A program made the translations under genes and the position numbers. A stretch of 64,000 nucleotides of DNA from Patescibacteria group bacterium (GTDB lineage: Bacteria > Patescibacteriota > Patescibacteriia > 2-12-FULL-60-25): assembly GCA_018061025.1 (NCBI GenBank), contig JAGOUY010000002.1, forward strand, positions 1 through 64,000. Direction: 5' to 3'. Shown here piece after piece: positions 51,046 through 59,387 of this stretch (position 1 is the first letter of the stretch; every line of letters begins with the position of its first letter). The notes beneath the pieces were generated by a model that worked only from the letters and a program-made list of their open reading frames with translations, was not told where the DNA came from and did not search any database.

Positions 51046-51083
51046 ATAAAAATCACCCGAGACTCTGCTCAGGTGATTTTTAT
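51046..51083 (-). terminator. Terminator downstream of the membrane protein gene at 51.1 kb
   Basis: ATAAAAATCACC (51046-51057) pairs with GGTGATTTTTAT (51072-51083), and the loop can pair further (GAG/CTC). T runs lie at both ends, so it may serve both strands; it sits after the gene at 51147-51749. Confidence 0.75.
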
Positions 51084-51146
51084 CAGTCGGGATGAGAAAA
51101 AGGAAGCCTCCCGACCATGGGCTTGGATTAGGAGAGGAAAAGACGT

Positions 51147-51749
51147 CTAATCCTGTTCCGGGAACAAATAGACACGGTTGAACACGAAGAAGAAATCCTG
51201 AACAGATCTGTCTTTCCAGCCCTGAATACGAAATCCGTACTCTATCCAATAGCCGATAAAGTTGAGTACCACTAGACACGTACCAAAAGAAAAACGGTAG
51301 AAGAGGAAGAAAAGACCCGTACTCAAGGACCAAAGGAACTGGATCGGGAACACAAAAGAGGTAAAGCGTTCATACCGCTGATACGCCAGGTATTTCTGGG
51401 CCTCGTCCTTATCCCGATAGGCAGAGGCCAGACCATGAAACTCGTCTGGACGCTTGCGTACCTCCGCCGCGTACAGGAGACCCTCAGAAGAGAACAGAAC
51501 AAAGAAGAAGGGCCAGAGCAGCCCCATCCTGAGCCGAAGCCAGAACGGATGTCTCCCCACGCCTTCGGTCACGGCAGCGGAAGGAAGACCGATGTCCCAG
51601 GCGAGCCAAGAATCCCACCTAAATTTGGCCCAGGCAGGACCTAGAAGCGCCGCGAGGAGACCATAGGCCAGGAACGTCAGGGCAGCGATGAAACCAACCA
51701 CGTATCCATCCTCCTGCTTCGCAAAGCGCGAAGCTAGCCAAAACGTCAC
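51147..51749 (-). CDS. Hypothetical membrane protein
   Basis: 200 residues with hydrophobic stretches at about 17-40, 72-92 and 135-170, and charged, aromatic segments between ('RWDSWLAWDIGL', 'QKYLAYQRYERFTSFVFPIQFLW'). No family recognised. It lies 28 bp downstream of alaS on the same strand and is closed by a terminator. Confidence 0.55.
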   Translation of the reverse strand: MTFWLASRFAKQEDGYVVGFIAALTFLAYGLLAALLGPAWAKFRWDSWLAWDIGLPSAAVTEGVGRHPFWLRLRMGLLWPFFFVLFSSEGLLYAAEVRKRPDEFHGLASAYRDKDEAQKYLAYQRYERFTSFVFPIQFLWSLSTGLFFLFYRFSFGTCLVVLNFIGYWIEYGFRIQGWKDRSVQDFFFVFNRVYLFPEQD

Positions 51750-51777
51750 ACCAAAAAATAATATAAGTCAATAGACC

Positions 51778-53667
51778 TTACCTCCCTGTCACTACCGCTT
51801 TAATACGACGTACCCCCGCCGACACCGCCTCTTCTTTCTGAATCTTAAACGAGCCGAGCTCGCCGGTTTCGCTCACATGTGGCCCTCCACAAATCTCCTT
51901 GGAAAAATCACCCATGAAATAGACCTTGATCTTGTTGCCAACTAACGCGTATTTATCTTCGAATAATCCGATCACGCCGCGCGACTTTGCCACTTCAACC
52001 GTCATTTCTTCCATCTTAATCGGAAAATTCTGACGAATCGCATCATTCACGAGCTCCTCTACCTTCGCCAGTTCTTCCGGCGTGACTTTTTGCCCATGCG
52101 AAAAATCAAAGCGTAACCGCTCCGCCGTAATATTCGAACCACGCTGCTCAACATGTGTACCAAGAACCGTCCGAAGGGCTTGATGGAGCAAATGCGTAGC
52201 TGTGTGCAAGCGTGTTGTCTCAACCGATTGGTCGGCTAGTCCACCTTTAAAGGCTCCGGCGGAAGAGGTGCGGGATAAGTCTTGATGCTTTTTAAACTCC
52301 GCCTCAAACACGTCACGAGCCACCTTCATGCCACGCTCCAATAAAAGCTCCTCCGTTAATTCCAAAGGAAAGCCGTACGTGGAAAAAAGCGTAAAGGCTT
52401 GCTCACCCGACACATTCCCCTGCACGGCCATCTTCTCAAGCTCTTTGAGACCTTTCTCTAGCGTTTTCCCAAACTTCTCTTCTTCTTTGGCAAGTTCTGT
52501 CTGAATTTTTTCTTGATTCGCTCGAAGTTCAGTATAGTGATCGCCAAAAGCTCCAACAACGGACTGACCAATCGCCGGCAAAAAAGATCCTTGAATGCCT
52601 AAGCGACGGCCCTCGCGAATGGCGCGACGAAGCAAACGACGAACGACATAACCCGCACCAACATTCGAAGGCAACACACCTCGAGGATCACCGATGATAA
52701 AGGTCGCCGCACGAATATGGTCGGCAATAACTCTAAAAGATTTCTTTAGATCAGGTGAGTTATCATACGACTTACCGGATCGCTGCTCCAGCAATTTAAT
52801 GATAGGTAAAAAAGCACTCGTTTTAAAAACGTCAGGCGATCCAATTAAAGCGGCGGCAATACGCTCTAATCCTCCTCCAAAATCAACATTTCGTTGTTTT
52901 AATTTTACAAATCCCGCTTCTGTCTTCTGATATTCCATGAAGACGTTATTTCCTATCTCAAGAAAACGACCACAATCACAATTCACATGACAGTGTTCAC
53001 CAAACGATTTTGTATCTAGATCTCCACGTAAGTGGCCCCCTCCACATTCCGGAGCAAAATCCCAAAACATTTCTGTATCAGGGCCACCTGGCTCACCTAC
53101 CGGCATCTTCGATGGAACTCCCGAACGTGACCACCAATTTTTTTTCTCATCGTAGAAAAAAATACGACCTCCTTGCATGCCATCACGCTCAGCAAAATCA
53201 ACCGCCTTTGCTTCCATGCCCACTGTGGCAAATTGCGCCTGCCACAAAGACACGGCTTCGTCATCGCGAGGGATGCCAAGCGCCTCATTTCCGCGAAAGG
53301 CCGTGATATATAAATTCTTCGGATTAAGCCCCACCTTCTTCGTCAAAAACTCAAACATCCAAACGATCTGCTCTTGTTTAAAATAATCTCCTAAAGACCA
53401 ATTTCCTAGCATTTCAAAAAACGTGAGGTGACGGTTGTCACCCACTTCTTCAATATCTTGAGAACGCACACACTTTTGGCTATCGGTAAGACGAGTCCCC
53501 TGCGCATGTGGCTCTCCAAGCAAAAACGGAATCATGGGCTGCATCCCAGAGCCCGTAAATAAGGTGGTCGGATCATTCTCCGGCAACACAGAAGCCGAAG
53601 GCAAAATCGCATGCCCTTTCTCAGCAAAAAAATCTAAATACGCCTTCCGGATCTCATGGATCGTCAT
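51778..53667 (-). CDS. alaS: Alanyl-tRNA synthetase, shortened form without the C-Ala/DHHA1 domain
   Basis: 629 residues instead of ~870. The aminoacylation core is complete ('TTLFTGSGMQPMIPFLLG', 'RSQDIEEVGDNRHLTFFEMLGNWSLGDYF'); the tRNA-recognition region follows; the editing domain has 'TRLHTATHLLHQALR' (HxxxH) near 490 and 'EICGGPHVSETGELGSFKI' (CxxxH) near 595. The protein stops about 30 residues later, so the DHHA1 part that binds the tRNA elbow is missing. No continuation is found in the ~30 bp before the next gene, so the absence looks established rather than a frameshift. Confidence 0.9.
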   Translation of the reverse strand: MTIHEIRKAYLDFFAEKGHAILPSASVLPENDPTTLFTGSGMQPMIPFLLGEPHAQGTRLTDSQKCVRSQDIEEVGDNRHLTFFEMLGNWSLGDYFKQEQIVWMFEFLTKKVGLNPKNLYITAFRGNEALGIPRDDEAVSLWQAQFATVGMEAKAVDFAERDGMQGGRIFFYDEKKNWWSRSGVPSKMPVGEPGGPDTEMFWDFAPECGGGHLRGDLDTKSFGEHCHVNCDCGRFLEIGNNVFMEYQKTEAGFVKLKQRNVDFGGGLERIAAALIGSPDVFKTSAFLPIIKLLEQRSGKSYDNSPDLKKSFRVIADHIRAATFIIGDPRGVLPSNVGAGYVVRRLLRRAIREGRRLGIQGSFLPAIGQSVVGAFGDHYTELRANQEKIQTELAKEEEKFGKTLEKGLKELEKMAVQGNVSGEQAFTLFSTYGFPLELTEELLLERGMKVARDVFEAEFKKHQDLSRTSSAGAFKGGLADQSVETTRLHTATHLLHQALRTVLGTHVEQRGSNITAERLRFDFSHGQKVTPEELAKVEELVNDAIRQNFPIKMEEMTVEVAKSRGVIGLFEDKYALVGNKIKVYFMGDFSKEICGGPHVSETGELGSFKIQKEEAVSAGVRRIKAVVTGR

Positions 53668-53718
53668 AATGCTCGAAGAATAACGAAAATAATGGGAAAT
53701 GACAACGGAAAAGAAAAT

Positions 53719-54465
53719 CTACCCTTTATTTGTAATAAAACCGTGGTACAGCGCCTGAGCTTGGTTTACGAAGATTTTGAGCAAGGATACGTCAAAATCT
53801 TCTGGCAACGACTCTCCTACATGAAGGAGAAGATAGGCTTTATATTTTCCCACCGAACGGTCCGAGGGAATGACGGCAATTTTTTTATGGTCTTCAGACT
53901 CAAGCAGCGCATGCGATAAACTCTTGTCATGCACTTCTTTTAAATCGCGGTTCGCCACACGAAACGCAAACTTCCCTTCTTGTTCGTGAGTAAACTCGCC
54001 CTCTGTACGCAAGGGATCAAGTTCCACAAAACGCAACAAGGCGCATTGAGCCCCAGCCGCAGCGCAAGCATTCGCAGCAAGTGAATGGAATAAGTCTTTA
54101 GGCAAGCGCTTCCCATCCATGACCGTCGACGTATCATGCGCCATGTTTTTCAAAAGCTCGATTTTCCGATTGATCGACCCAATATACGCATATGAATCCA
54201 TCAACTCTTTCTTGGCACGATGGTAATCCATCTGGACTTGTTCACGTTCGCGTTCCCGCTTTTCCATGTAGCGTTCATACAGCGAAAAGGTCAATAAACC
54301 AGCGATTCCAAACACAAAAATCGTGATCTCTTCTAACGTCGTTTGAGATATTCCAAAATAATCACGGGTATAAATCGAAGGCGATAACACCGTGAGGACA
54401 AAGAAAAGCAGATACACTAAAGAAATCCACTCTATACGCTTATTGGCACGCATAAATGATTCCAT
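53719..54465 (-). CDS. Membrane protein with coiled coil and GAF-like domain
   Basis: 248 residues from the ATG at 54465. Two membrane helices (about 12-32 and 52-75), a charged coiled coil (about 78-115, 'EKREREREQVQMDYHRAKKE'), then a ~120-residue domain with GAF-like arrangement ('LRFVELDPLRTEGEF', 'AVIPSDRSVGKYKAYLLLHVG', 'LLKIFVNQAQALYHGF'). It may be a sensor without a kinase part. The start could also be 54513 inside mnmA; 54465 avoids the overlap. Confidence 0.55.
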   Translation of the reverse strand: MESFMRANKRIEWISLVYLLFFVLTVLSPSIYTRDYFGISQTTLEEITIFVFGIAGLLTFSLYERYMEKREREREQVQMDYHRAKKELMDSYAYIGSINRKIELLKNMAHDTSTVMDGKRLPKDLFHSLAANACAAAGAQCALLRFVELDPLRTEGEFTHEQEGKFAFRVANRDLKEVHDKSLSHALLESEDHKKIAVIPSDRSVGKYKAYLLLHVGESLPEDFDVSLLKIFVNQAQALYHGFITNKG

Positions 54466-54485
54466 TGTCCAAAGAATACAGGATA

Positions 54486-55619
54486 TTAAGCCAAAAATCC
54501 ACCCCCCAAACATTCATCACCGCGGTAAAGGACAGCGGACTGGCCGGGGGCGAGAGCCCAGACGGGATCGGCGAAGAGTATCGAATATCGAGTATCGAGT
54601 ATCGAGTATTCCGACTGACTCCTCATCCCTGACGCCTGAGGCCTAATCACGGCTTTGACTGGCTCCTGTCGATAGCGGATCGCCACTTCGACTTCGGCTT
54701 CTTTATCTCCAAGACAGGGGTCTCCGGCACACCAATTGACCCCGTGGATGGTTGCTTGCTTGGTATACATGGCAGGATGTTCACGATCAGACACAATGAT
54801 GAGCTGATTACGCTCCATATCCTTACGTGCCACATACCAGGCACGCTGATCTTTAGACACTTGGATCCCCTGACGCTGACCGATCGTATACGCGTCTAAT
54901 CCATCATGCCGACCGACAACTTCTCCCTCAACCGTCACAATCTCTCCCGGCTTTGGCTCAATCTTTTTGCGCAAAAATTCTTTGAAATCTAATTTGCCAA
55001 TAAAACAGATCCCTTGGCTATCCGGCTTATGCGCTGTCGGCAACTCAAACATCTCTGCTTGTTTACGCACATCCGTCTTGGCTAAATGCCCAATCGGAAA
55101 CCACACCTTGTGAAGTACGTCTTGAGATAGGCGATATAAAAAGTAGGATTGGTCTTTTTCCCCATCAGTTCCTTTTATTAAATGCGCAACACCATCATCG
55201 GTCCGTGCCACTTGCGCATAGTGCCCGGTCGCCACACCATCAAATCCCAAACGCATCGCTTCTTCAAAAAACAGCCCGAACTTAATCTCTTCATTACAAA
55301 GGACATCAGGATTCGGCGTAATCCCCTGCTCATATTCGGCAAACATCCGTCCCAAGACGCGTTCCCGATAAGAAGCTTCAAAATCAAAGGTTAAAAGCGG
55401 AATCCCAAGCTTAGCCGCCACCCGCAACGCATCACGCCGCTCCCCACGCCATTGGCACTCCCCTGTCCACAAGTCTTTGGTATCCGACCAATTCTTAATA
55501 AAGCCTCCTACGACCTCGTGACCTTCCTTTAACAACAACGCCGCCGCCAAACTCGAATCCACCCCGCCAGACATACCAACGAGGATACGTTTTTTTGTAA
55601 ATGCAGGCGAGGAGCTCAT
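54486..55619 (-). CDS. mnmA: tRNA-specific 2-thiouridylase MnmA with repeat-derived insertion
   Basis: 377 residues. The PP-loop 'GMSGGVDSSL' is at 15-24, the two catalytic Cys are in 'PDVLCNEEIKFG' and 'DSQGICFIGKLDF', and the C-terminal beta barrel ends 'ALAPGQSAVLYRGDECLGGGFL'. The enzyme thiolates U34 of tRNA-Lys/Glu/Gln. Between 'EPVKAVIR' and 'FADPVWALAPG' about 23 extra residues appear ('RPQASGMRSQSEY' and 'SILDTRYSIL'), coded by a tandem 'tatcgag' repeat and a degenerate repeat (54577-54650). The frame is kept. Confidence 0.92.
   Translation of the reverse strand: MSSSPAFTKKRILVGMSGGVDSSLAAALLLKEGHEVVGGFIKNWSDTKDLWTGECQWRGERRDALRVAAKLGIPLLTFDFEASYRERVLGRMFAEYEQGITPNPDVLCNEEIKFGLFFEEAMRLGFDGVATGHYAQVARTDDGVAHLIKGTDGEKDQSYFLYRLSQDVLHKVWFPIGHLAKTDVRKQAEMFELPTAHKPDSQGICFIGKLDFKEFLRKKIEPKPGEIVTVEGEVVGRHDGLDAYTIGQRQGIQVSKDQRAWYVARKDMERNQLIIVSDREHPAMYTKQATIHGVNWCAGDPCLGDKEAEVEVAIRYRQEPVKAVIRPQASGMRSQSEYSILDTRYSILFADPVWALAPGQSAVLYRGDECLGGGFLA
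54577..54655. repeat. Simple and degenerate repeats within mnmA
   Basis: Tandem 'tatcgag' units (54586-54609) are followed by a degenerate 'tgacgcctgaggcctaatcac' segment. Related words ('ttaggcattagggatgaggcg') occur in the intergenic stretch at 56984-57012 in the other orientation. Together they form a low-grade repeat family. Confidence 0.6.
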
Positions 55620-55682
55620 GAAGAAAAAATCCTATCGTATCTAAACAGAATTGGCAAACCTCACGAGCAGGTTGCCGTGAGG

Positions 55683-55892
55683 TTAAGGGAGGCGCGTGCG
55701 GCGGGCGGGCAGCGGGAAGGGCTGCTCCCGGGGTGCGGCGGCCAGCAGGCTGCCGAAGAGCAGCACACCCGCCACCGAAGCAACGAGGCACTCCCAGGCA
55801 CCGGACACCGGGTCAAGCGCCAAAAACAAGTAAATCGGAAGGAAACAGCTGGGAACGATGGAGATCCAGAACAAGACGTTTACGATCTTCAT
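55683..55892 (-). CDS. Small membrane protein
   Basis: 69 residues from the ATG at 55892, which has AAGGAG at the right distance. 'KIVNVLFWISIVPSCFLPIYLFLAL' and 'CLVASVAGVLLFGSLLAAAP' are two membrane helices, followed by a Pro/Arg-rich tail. No family known. It has a near-consensus promoter of its own. Confidence 0.6.
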   Translation of the reverse strand: MKIVNVLFWISIVPSCFLPIYLFLALDPVSGAWECLVASVAGVLLFGSLLAAAPREQPFPLPARRTRLP

Positions 55893-55912
55893 GATGAACT
55901 CCTTGTGATAAT

Positions 55913-55941
55913 ATAATACCAAAAAAATCCACGTTTGTCAA
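55913..55941 (-). promoter_or_regulatory. Consensus promoter of the 69-residue membrane protein gene
   Basis: On the minus strand TTGACA (55941-55936), 17 bp, TATTAT (55918-55913). It is one of the strongest promoters in the window; the leader is about 15 bases with a good Shine-Dalgarno. Confidence 0.7.
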
Positions 55942-55981
55942 TGGATTTTGGGGTATTTTGGCTCTAATAAGCGAAGAAGGG

Positions 55982-56944
55982 TCAGTCTCCTTTTTTCGAG
56001 AAAAGATCAAGAATAGGCACTACATCTTCTCCATCCAGTACTCGTATGCGTCTTAACTGATATCTAGAAGAATCCCCATGTATAGAGCCTAAACGAATCC
56101 CAAAGCCCAAGGCATATCCCGCGGCCTCTACTTCATTTGCCACCACTTGGTTCCAACTCCCAAAGGGATAAGCAAAATCATAGATCGGGTGCTCGACAAT
56201 TTTTTCAAGCTCCTCCTTAGACCCAACAATCTGCGGAACACGGCTCGCACTCGAAAGACGAGCTAAAAACGGATGTTCACGCGTATGACTCGCGATGGTG
56301 ATCAAGCCCGACTGATCTGCTTCTTGAATCATCTTGACAGACATATGGGCATTCACCTTGGTCATGTCAGAAATAATAAAATATATTGCTTTCAAATTCA
56401 GGCGTTTTAGAATCGGAAGGACAATCGTCGAATGCTCCTTGTATCCATCATCAAAGGTAAGGAGGACAGGCTTTTTAGGAAGCGTACCGTTACCCTCAAT
56501 CGCCTCCTCCAATTCCCGCGGCGTAATCGTCGTATACCCCGCGCGCACAAGTCCCTCCATCTGTGCTTGAAAGTGCTCTGGCGTCACGGAATACTGACGA
56601 TCTTTACTCGTAAACTTCGGCTTCATCTTACGAATATGATGATACATGAGAACAGGAACATGAACCGCCAGCTCATCCTTTAAAAGTTTCGGATCGCCTT
56701 TCACCAAACTCAAATACCGCAACGGCGGAGCATGCAACGCAGCCGTACCCGTCGAGGCAACAAGAGGAACGATCGGCGCACGTGTAGATGTCACAGAACT
56801 AACTACAACATCCACAGGCGCCTCATACACCGGTACCACCGTCGTATCCACCCGAGGACGCACCACAAACACAATCCCAAGCACCACACACCCTAATCCA
56901 AACACTAACGTCCCCCACCCCAAGAAAAAAGAACGATAGTGCAT
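55982..56944 (-). CDS. Polysaccharide deacetylase (NodB-type), membrane anchored
   Basis: 320 residues. An N-terminal helix ('LGWGTLVFGLGCVVLGIVFVV', about 8-28) then a linker and the NodB domain: 'HVPVLMYHHIRKM' near 92-104, 'PVLLTFDDGYKEHS' near 155-168 (TFDDGY metal motif), 'IASHTREHPFLARLS' near 222-236 (SH..H..P), and 'IYDFAYPFGSWNQVV' near 263-277. It probably removes acetyl groups from peptidoglycan or an exopolysaccharide at the cell surface. It is divergent from the structured element 100 bp away. Confidence 0.85.
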   Translation of the reverse strand: MHYRSFFLGWGTLVFGLGCVVLGIVFVVRPRVDTTVVPVYEAPVDVVVSSVTSTRAPIVPLVASTGTAALHAPPLRYLSLVKGDPKLLKDELAVHVPVLMYHHIRKMKPKFTSKDRQYSVTPEHFQAQMEGLVRAGYTTITPRELEEAIEGNGTLPKKPVLLTFDDGYKEHSTIVLPILKRLNLKAIYFIISDMTKVNAHMSVKMIQEADQSGLITIASHTREHPFLARLSSASRVPQIVGSKEELEKIVEHPIYDFAYPFGSWNQVVANEVEAAGYALGFGIRLGSIHGDSSRYQLRRIRVLDGEDVVPILDLFSKKGD

Positions 56945-57012
56945 AACAGATAATCATTCGGAGTATACAGGATAAGGGGGAGAGGCGTTAGGCATTAGGG
57001 ATGAGGCGTCAG

Positions 57013-57228
57013 TTCCCTCCCCTCCCTACTCCTCCACCATCTAGGGCTCGAACGCGTGCACAATTTTTCTTGCTACAGCTGTCTGAGCAAGGAGACATTC
57101 CCCCGTTAAGGTCGCGCGCGGTTGCAGGGGGTGGCTCCGGTTCCGCCACAAAGAGCACAATAAAGGCGGAATGCGAGTTCTGTAGTAAGAAAAATTGTGC
57201 ACGCGTTCGAGCCCATCGCCTATATATC
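57013..57228. other. Structured hairpin element, copy 2 (35 bp stem, conserved core)
   Basis: Layout as in copy 1 at 25690: C/T-rich tract (57013-57037), CCATCTA, 5' arm 57044-57078, core 57079-57179, 3' arm 57180-57214, then ATCGCCTATATATC (57215-57228). The 35 bp arms share only the outer GGGCTC, a T-rich centre and inner ACAG with copy 1, but pair along their whole length with one G-U. The core keeps CTGTCTGAGCAAGGAG, GCGGTTGCA, CTCCGGT, CCGCCACAAAGAG, GGCGG and AATGCGAGTT unchanged; the inner stem AAGGCC/GGCCTT of copy 1 is CCCCC/GGGGG here. No ORF. Confidence 0.75.
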
Positions 57229-57445
57229 ACAATTCAATCCCTACACGACCCGTCGGGGCTGGGTTCCCGCCTTCGCGGGAATGACAGAAAAAGAAATACC
57301 TGTTTTGGCTGCGAGATCCCTCACTGCGCCACGTCGTTCGCGAACGACGTGGCTGCGTCGGACTTCGTTCGGGACACGTCGCTCGCGAGCGACGTGTCGG
57401 GATGACGAGGGGAAAGAGATCTCGGGTCGACTCGGGGGTCGACCA
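57229..57445. repeat. REP-type palindrome and two long perfect palindromes between the element and rlmN
   Basis: 57255-57285 is an inverted copy of the REP unit at 32819 (GGTTCCCGCCTTCGCGGGAA). Then come two exact palindromes: 57329-57352 (24 bases) and 57373-57398 (26 bases), both of the form ACGTCG(C/T)TCGCGA(A/G)CGACGT, nested in 'GAGATCCC...GGGATGAC'. All are extragenic, at the 3' side of rlmN. Confidence 0.75.
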
Positions 57446-58516
57446 CTACACTTTATTTTTATTCAATTTAATGGCTTGCGCACCCTGCGCGACCACCTCC
57501 CCGGCTTCATTCACGGCCAACTGCCCACAGGCAGCATCAATATCTTCCCCAAAGGTCACACGATGCGTCGCAGGAATACGAAACGCGCGTAATTGATCAA
57601 CAAAATCCACTCGATCAGATCGTTCTGTCCCCTGAAATGACAGGGTGTCGTGATACTTAATCACATTCACATGTACGAGACGCACGTCAGACCCTAACAA
57701 CCGTGCCACGGCCTCCGCATCCTCAGGACGATCATTAATCCCCTTCAATAACAAATACTCAAACATGACTTTGCGATTCGTTTTCTCCATATACGTCCGC
57801 ACCGCTTGCATAAGCTTCGCCAAAGGATAGGCGTTATTCACCGGCATGATCTTAGAACGAACTTCGTCCGTCCCAGCGTGGAGAGAAATCGCCAAGTTTA
57901 CTTGCATCGGTTCATCCGCCAAGCGCAAAATTCCTGGGACGACCCCACAGGTAGAAATACTCATGCGACGCGCCCCAAAATTAAACCCGTCTTTATCATT
58001 CAAGGCTTTAAGCGCTTGCATGACGTTGTCGTAGTTCTGGAGCGGCTCGCCCATACCCATCAACACCACATTCGTAACAACCTCGCCACGTGGTTTTAAG
58101 TAACGCGCATAATGGATGACCTGCTCCACAATCTCATCACTCGTCAAATTGCGTTTAAGACCCATCGTCCCCGTGGCACAAAACGTACAGGCCATGGCAC
58201 AGCCCGCCTGAGACGATACACAGACCGTGTTGCGTTCATCCTGATGGCACATGAGGACCGCCTCGATGATCTTGCCATCTTCGCATTTAAACAAGGTTTT
58301 AACCGTATCACCATCTTTACTCTCCTGCACACGCAAAGGCGTGAGCGTATTCCAAGGAATAGAGGTGGCAGCCGCTTCACGCAACGGTTTTGCAAACACT
58401 GATACGTCCTCCCACTTGTCACGCAACTCAACAAAAAACGCTCGCTTTACTTGAGCGAGTCGATAGGCGGGCTGTTTTTGTTCCGCTAAAAAGGCGGCAA
58501 GTTGATCAAAATGCAT
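57446..58516 (-). CDS. rlmN: 23S rRNA (A2503)-C2 / tRNA methyltransferase RlmN
   Basis: 356 residues, radical SAM. The CxxxCxxC motif is in 'CAMACTFCATGTMG' near 112-125; 'MGMGEPLQNYDNVM' and 'SISTCGVVPGIL' follow, with 'HAGTDEVRSKIMPVN' further on; and 'VTFGEDIDAACGQL' with the second catalytic Cys is near 335-345. It methylates A2503 of 23S rRNA and A37 of tRNA by a two-Cys mechanism. The start overlaps the D,D-carboxypeptidase gene by 11 bp. Confidence 0.93.
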   Translation of the reverse strand: MHFDQLAAFLAEQKQPAYRLAQVKRAFFVELRDKWEDVSVFAKPLREAAATSIPWNTLTPLRVQESKDGDTVKTLFKCEDGKIIEAVLMCHQDERNTVCVSSQAGCAMACTFCATGTMGLKRNLTSDEIVEQVIHYARYLKPRGEVVTNVVLMGMGEPLQNYDNVMQALKALNDKDGFNFGARRMSISTCGVVPGILRLADEPMQVNLAISLHAGTDEVRSKIMPVNNAYPLAKLMQAVRTYMEKTNRKVMFEYLLLKGINDRPEDAEAVARLLGSDVRLVHVNVIKYHDTLSFQGTERSDRVDFVDQLRAFRIPATHRVTFGEDIDAACGQLAVNEAGEVVAQGAQAIKLNKNKV

Positions 58517-59387
58517 GCTGTTCCCAGGACCAGTTGGCTAACCGCTTGGCGGAGGCAAACATCTGCTGTTTATCCGTCACCCCAAACACCACCACGATCA
58601 CATCTGTTCCGGCGATGGGTGTACCACGACTATCCAAACGACGCAAGCGTACTGCCAGGTTATTCTTGGCTTCTTCTAAGTAGCCCGTCTTCCCACCCAA
58701 GACCCAAACATCCGGGTCTTTGGTCAAAAGATCATTGGTATTTTTAATTGTTTTATTGATGGTTTTCGTTCCTTCGTAGACTTTAAACGAGTATTGCGCC
58801 GTCGTAGCCGCACGCCGGATAGTAGGCTCAGAAAAGGCGCGGTCGGCAATCAAGGCCATATCATGCGCCGTCGTAACATTCCCAGAATCCATCCCAGAGA
58901 AATCAACAAACTTCGAGTGTATCGCTCCGGCCAAACGCGCTTCTTCATTCATGCGCTTCAAAAACGCGCTTTTCGTTAGTCCGGACAATCTACCTAAGGC
59001 AGTCGCCGTATTATTCGCACTTGCGGTTATACTTGAATACACCAAATCACGCACCGTCATGCGCGCCCCCACGGACACACGTAACCGGCCACCGCCAACT
59101 TCATCAACCGCAGCCAAACGGATAGATTTCGCCGTAGAAATATTCCGAGATAAAAACGCAAGCGCGGCCGGCAACTTCGTCAAACTTGCCGTAGGATGGA
59201 TAAGATCAGGCTTAAAGCTGTAAAGAACCTCGTGCGTCTTTGGCACCATCACGATCGCTGACACAAACTCATCCGGTTGCGGAGTATAAGTAGAGAAGGT
59301 TGGGAGCGGTGTCGCCGCCAAAACAGATCTGCCCATCAAAAGAGCAAAGCCTACACTCAAACCCAACGCCAGAGACATCTTCCTCAT
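58506..59387 (-). CDS. D-alanyl-D-alanine carboxypeptidase (S11, DacA-like)
   Basis: 293 residues from the ATG at 59387, which shares ATGA with the L,D-transpeptidase gene. Signal peptide ending near 'RSVLAA'. Catalytic motifs of class S11 penicillin-binding proteins: 'TASLTKL' (SxxK), 'SANNTATAL' (SxN) and 'GGKTGYLEEA' (KTG). It trims peptidoglycan stem peptides outside the membrane. It lies in a tight series with the L,D-transpeptidase, so both cross-linking modes are made together. Confidence 0.9.
   Translation of the reverse strand: MRKMSLALGLSVGFALLMGRSVLAATPLPTFSTYTPQPDEFVSAIVMVPKTHEVLYSFKPDLIHPTASLTKLPAALAFLSRNISTAKSIRLAAVDEVGGGRLRVSVGARMTVRDLVYSSITASANNTATALGRLSGLTKSAFLKRMNEEARLAGAIHSKFVDFSGMDSGNVTTAHDMALIADRAFSEPTIRRAATTAQYSFKVYEGTKTINKTIKNTNDLLTKDPDVWVLGGKTGYLEEAKNNLAVRLRRLDSRGTPIAGTDVIVVVFGVTDKQQMFASAKRLANWSWEQHAF

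Noticed and set aside
50941..51333. A 130-residue minus-strand open frame before the membrane protein gene
   Set aside because: It overlaps the better-supported gene at 51147 in another frame, spans its terminator hairpin and has no recognisable motif.
25724..57214. Retron ncRNA for the two structured elements
   Set aside because: A long variable terminal stem around a conserved core recalls retron msr-msd, but no reverse transcriptase gene lies near either copy.
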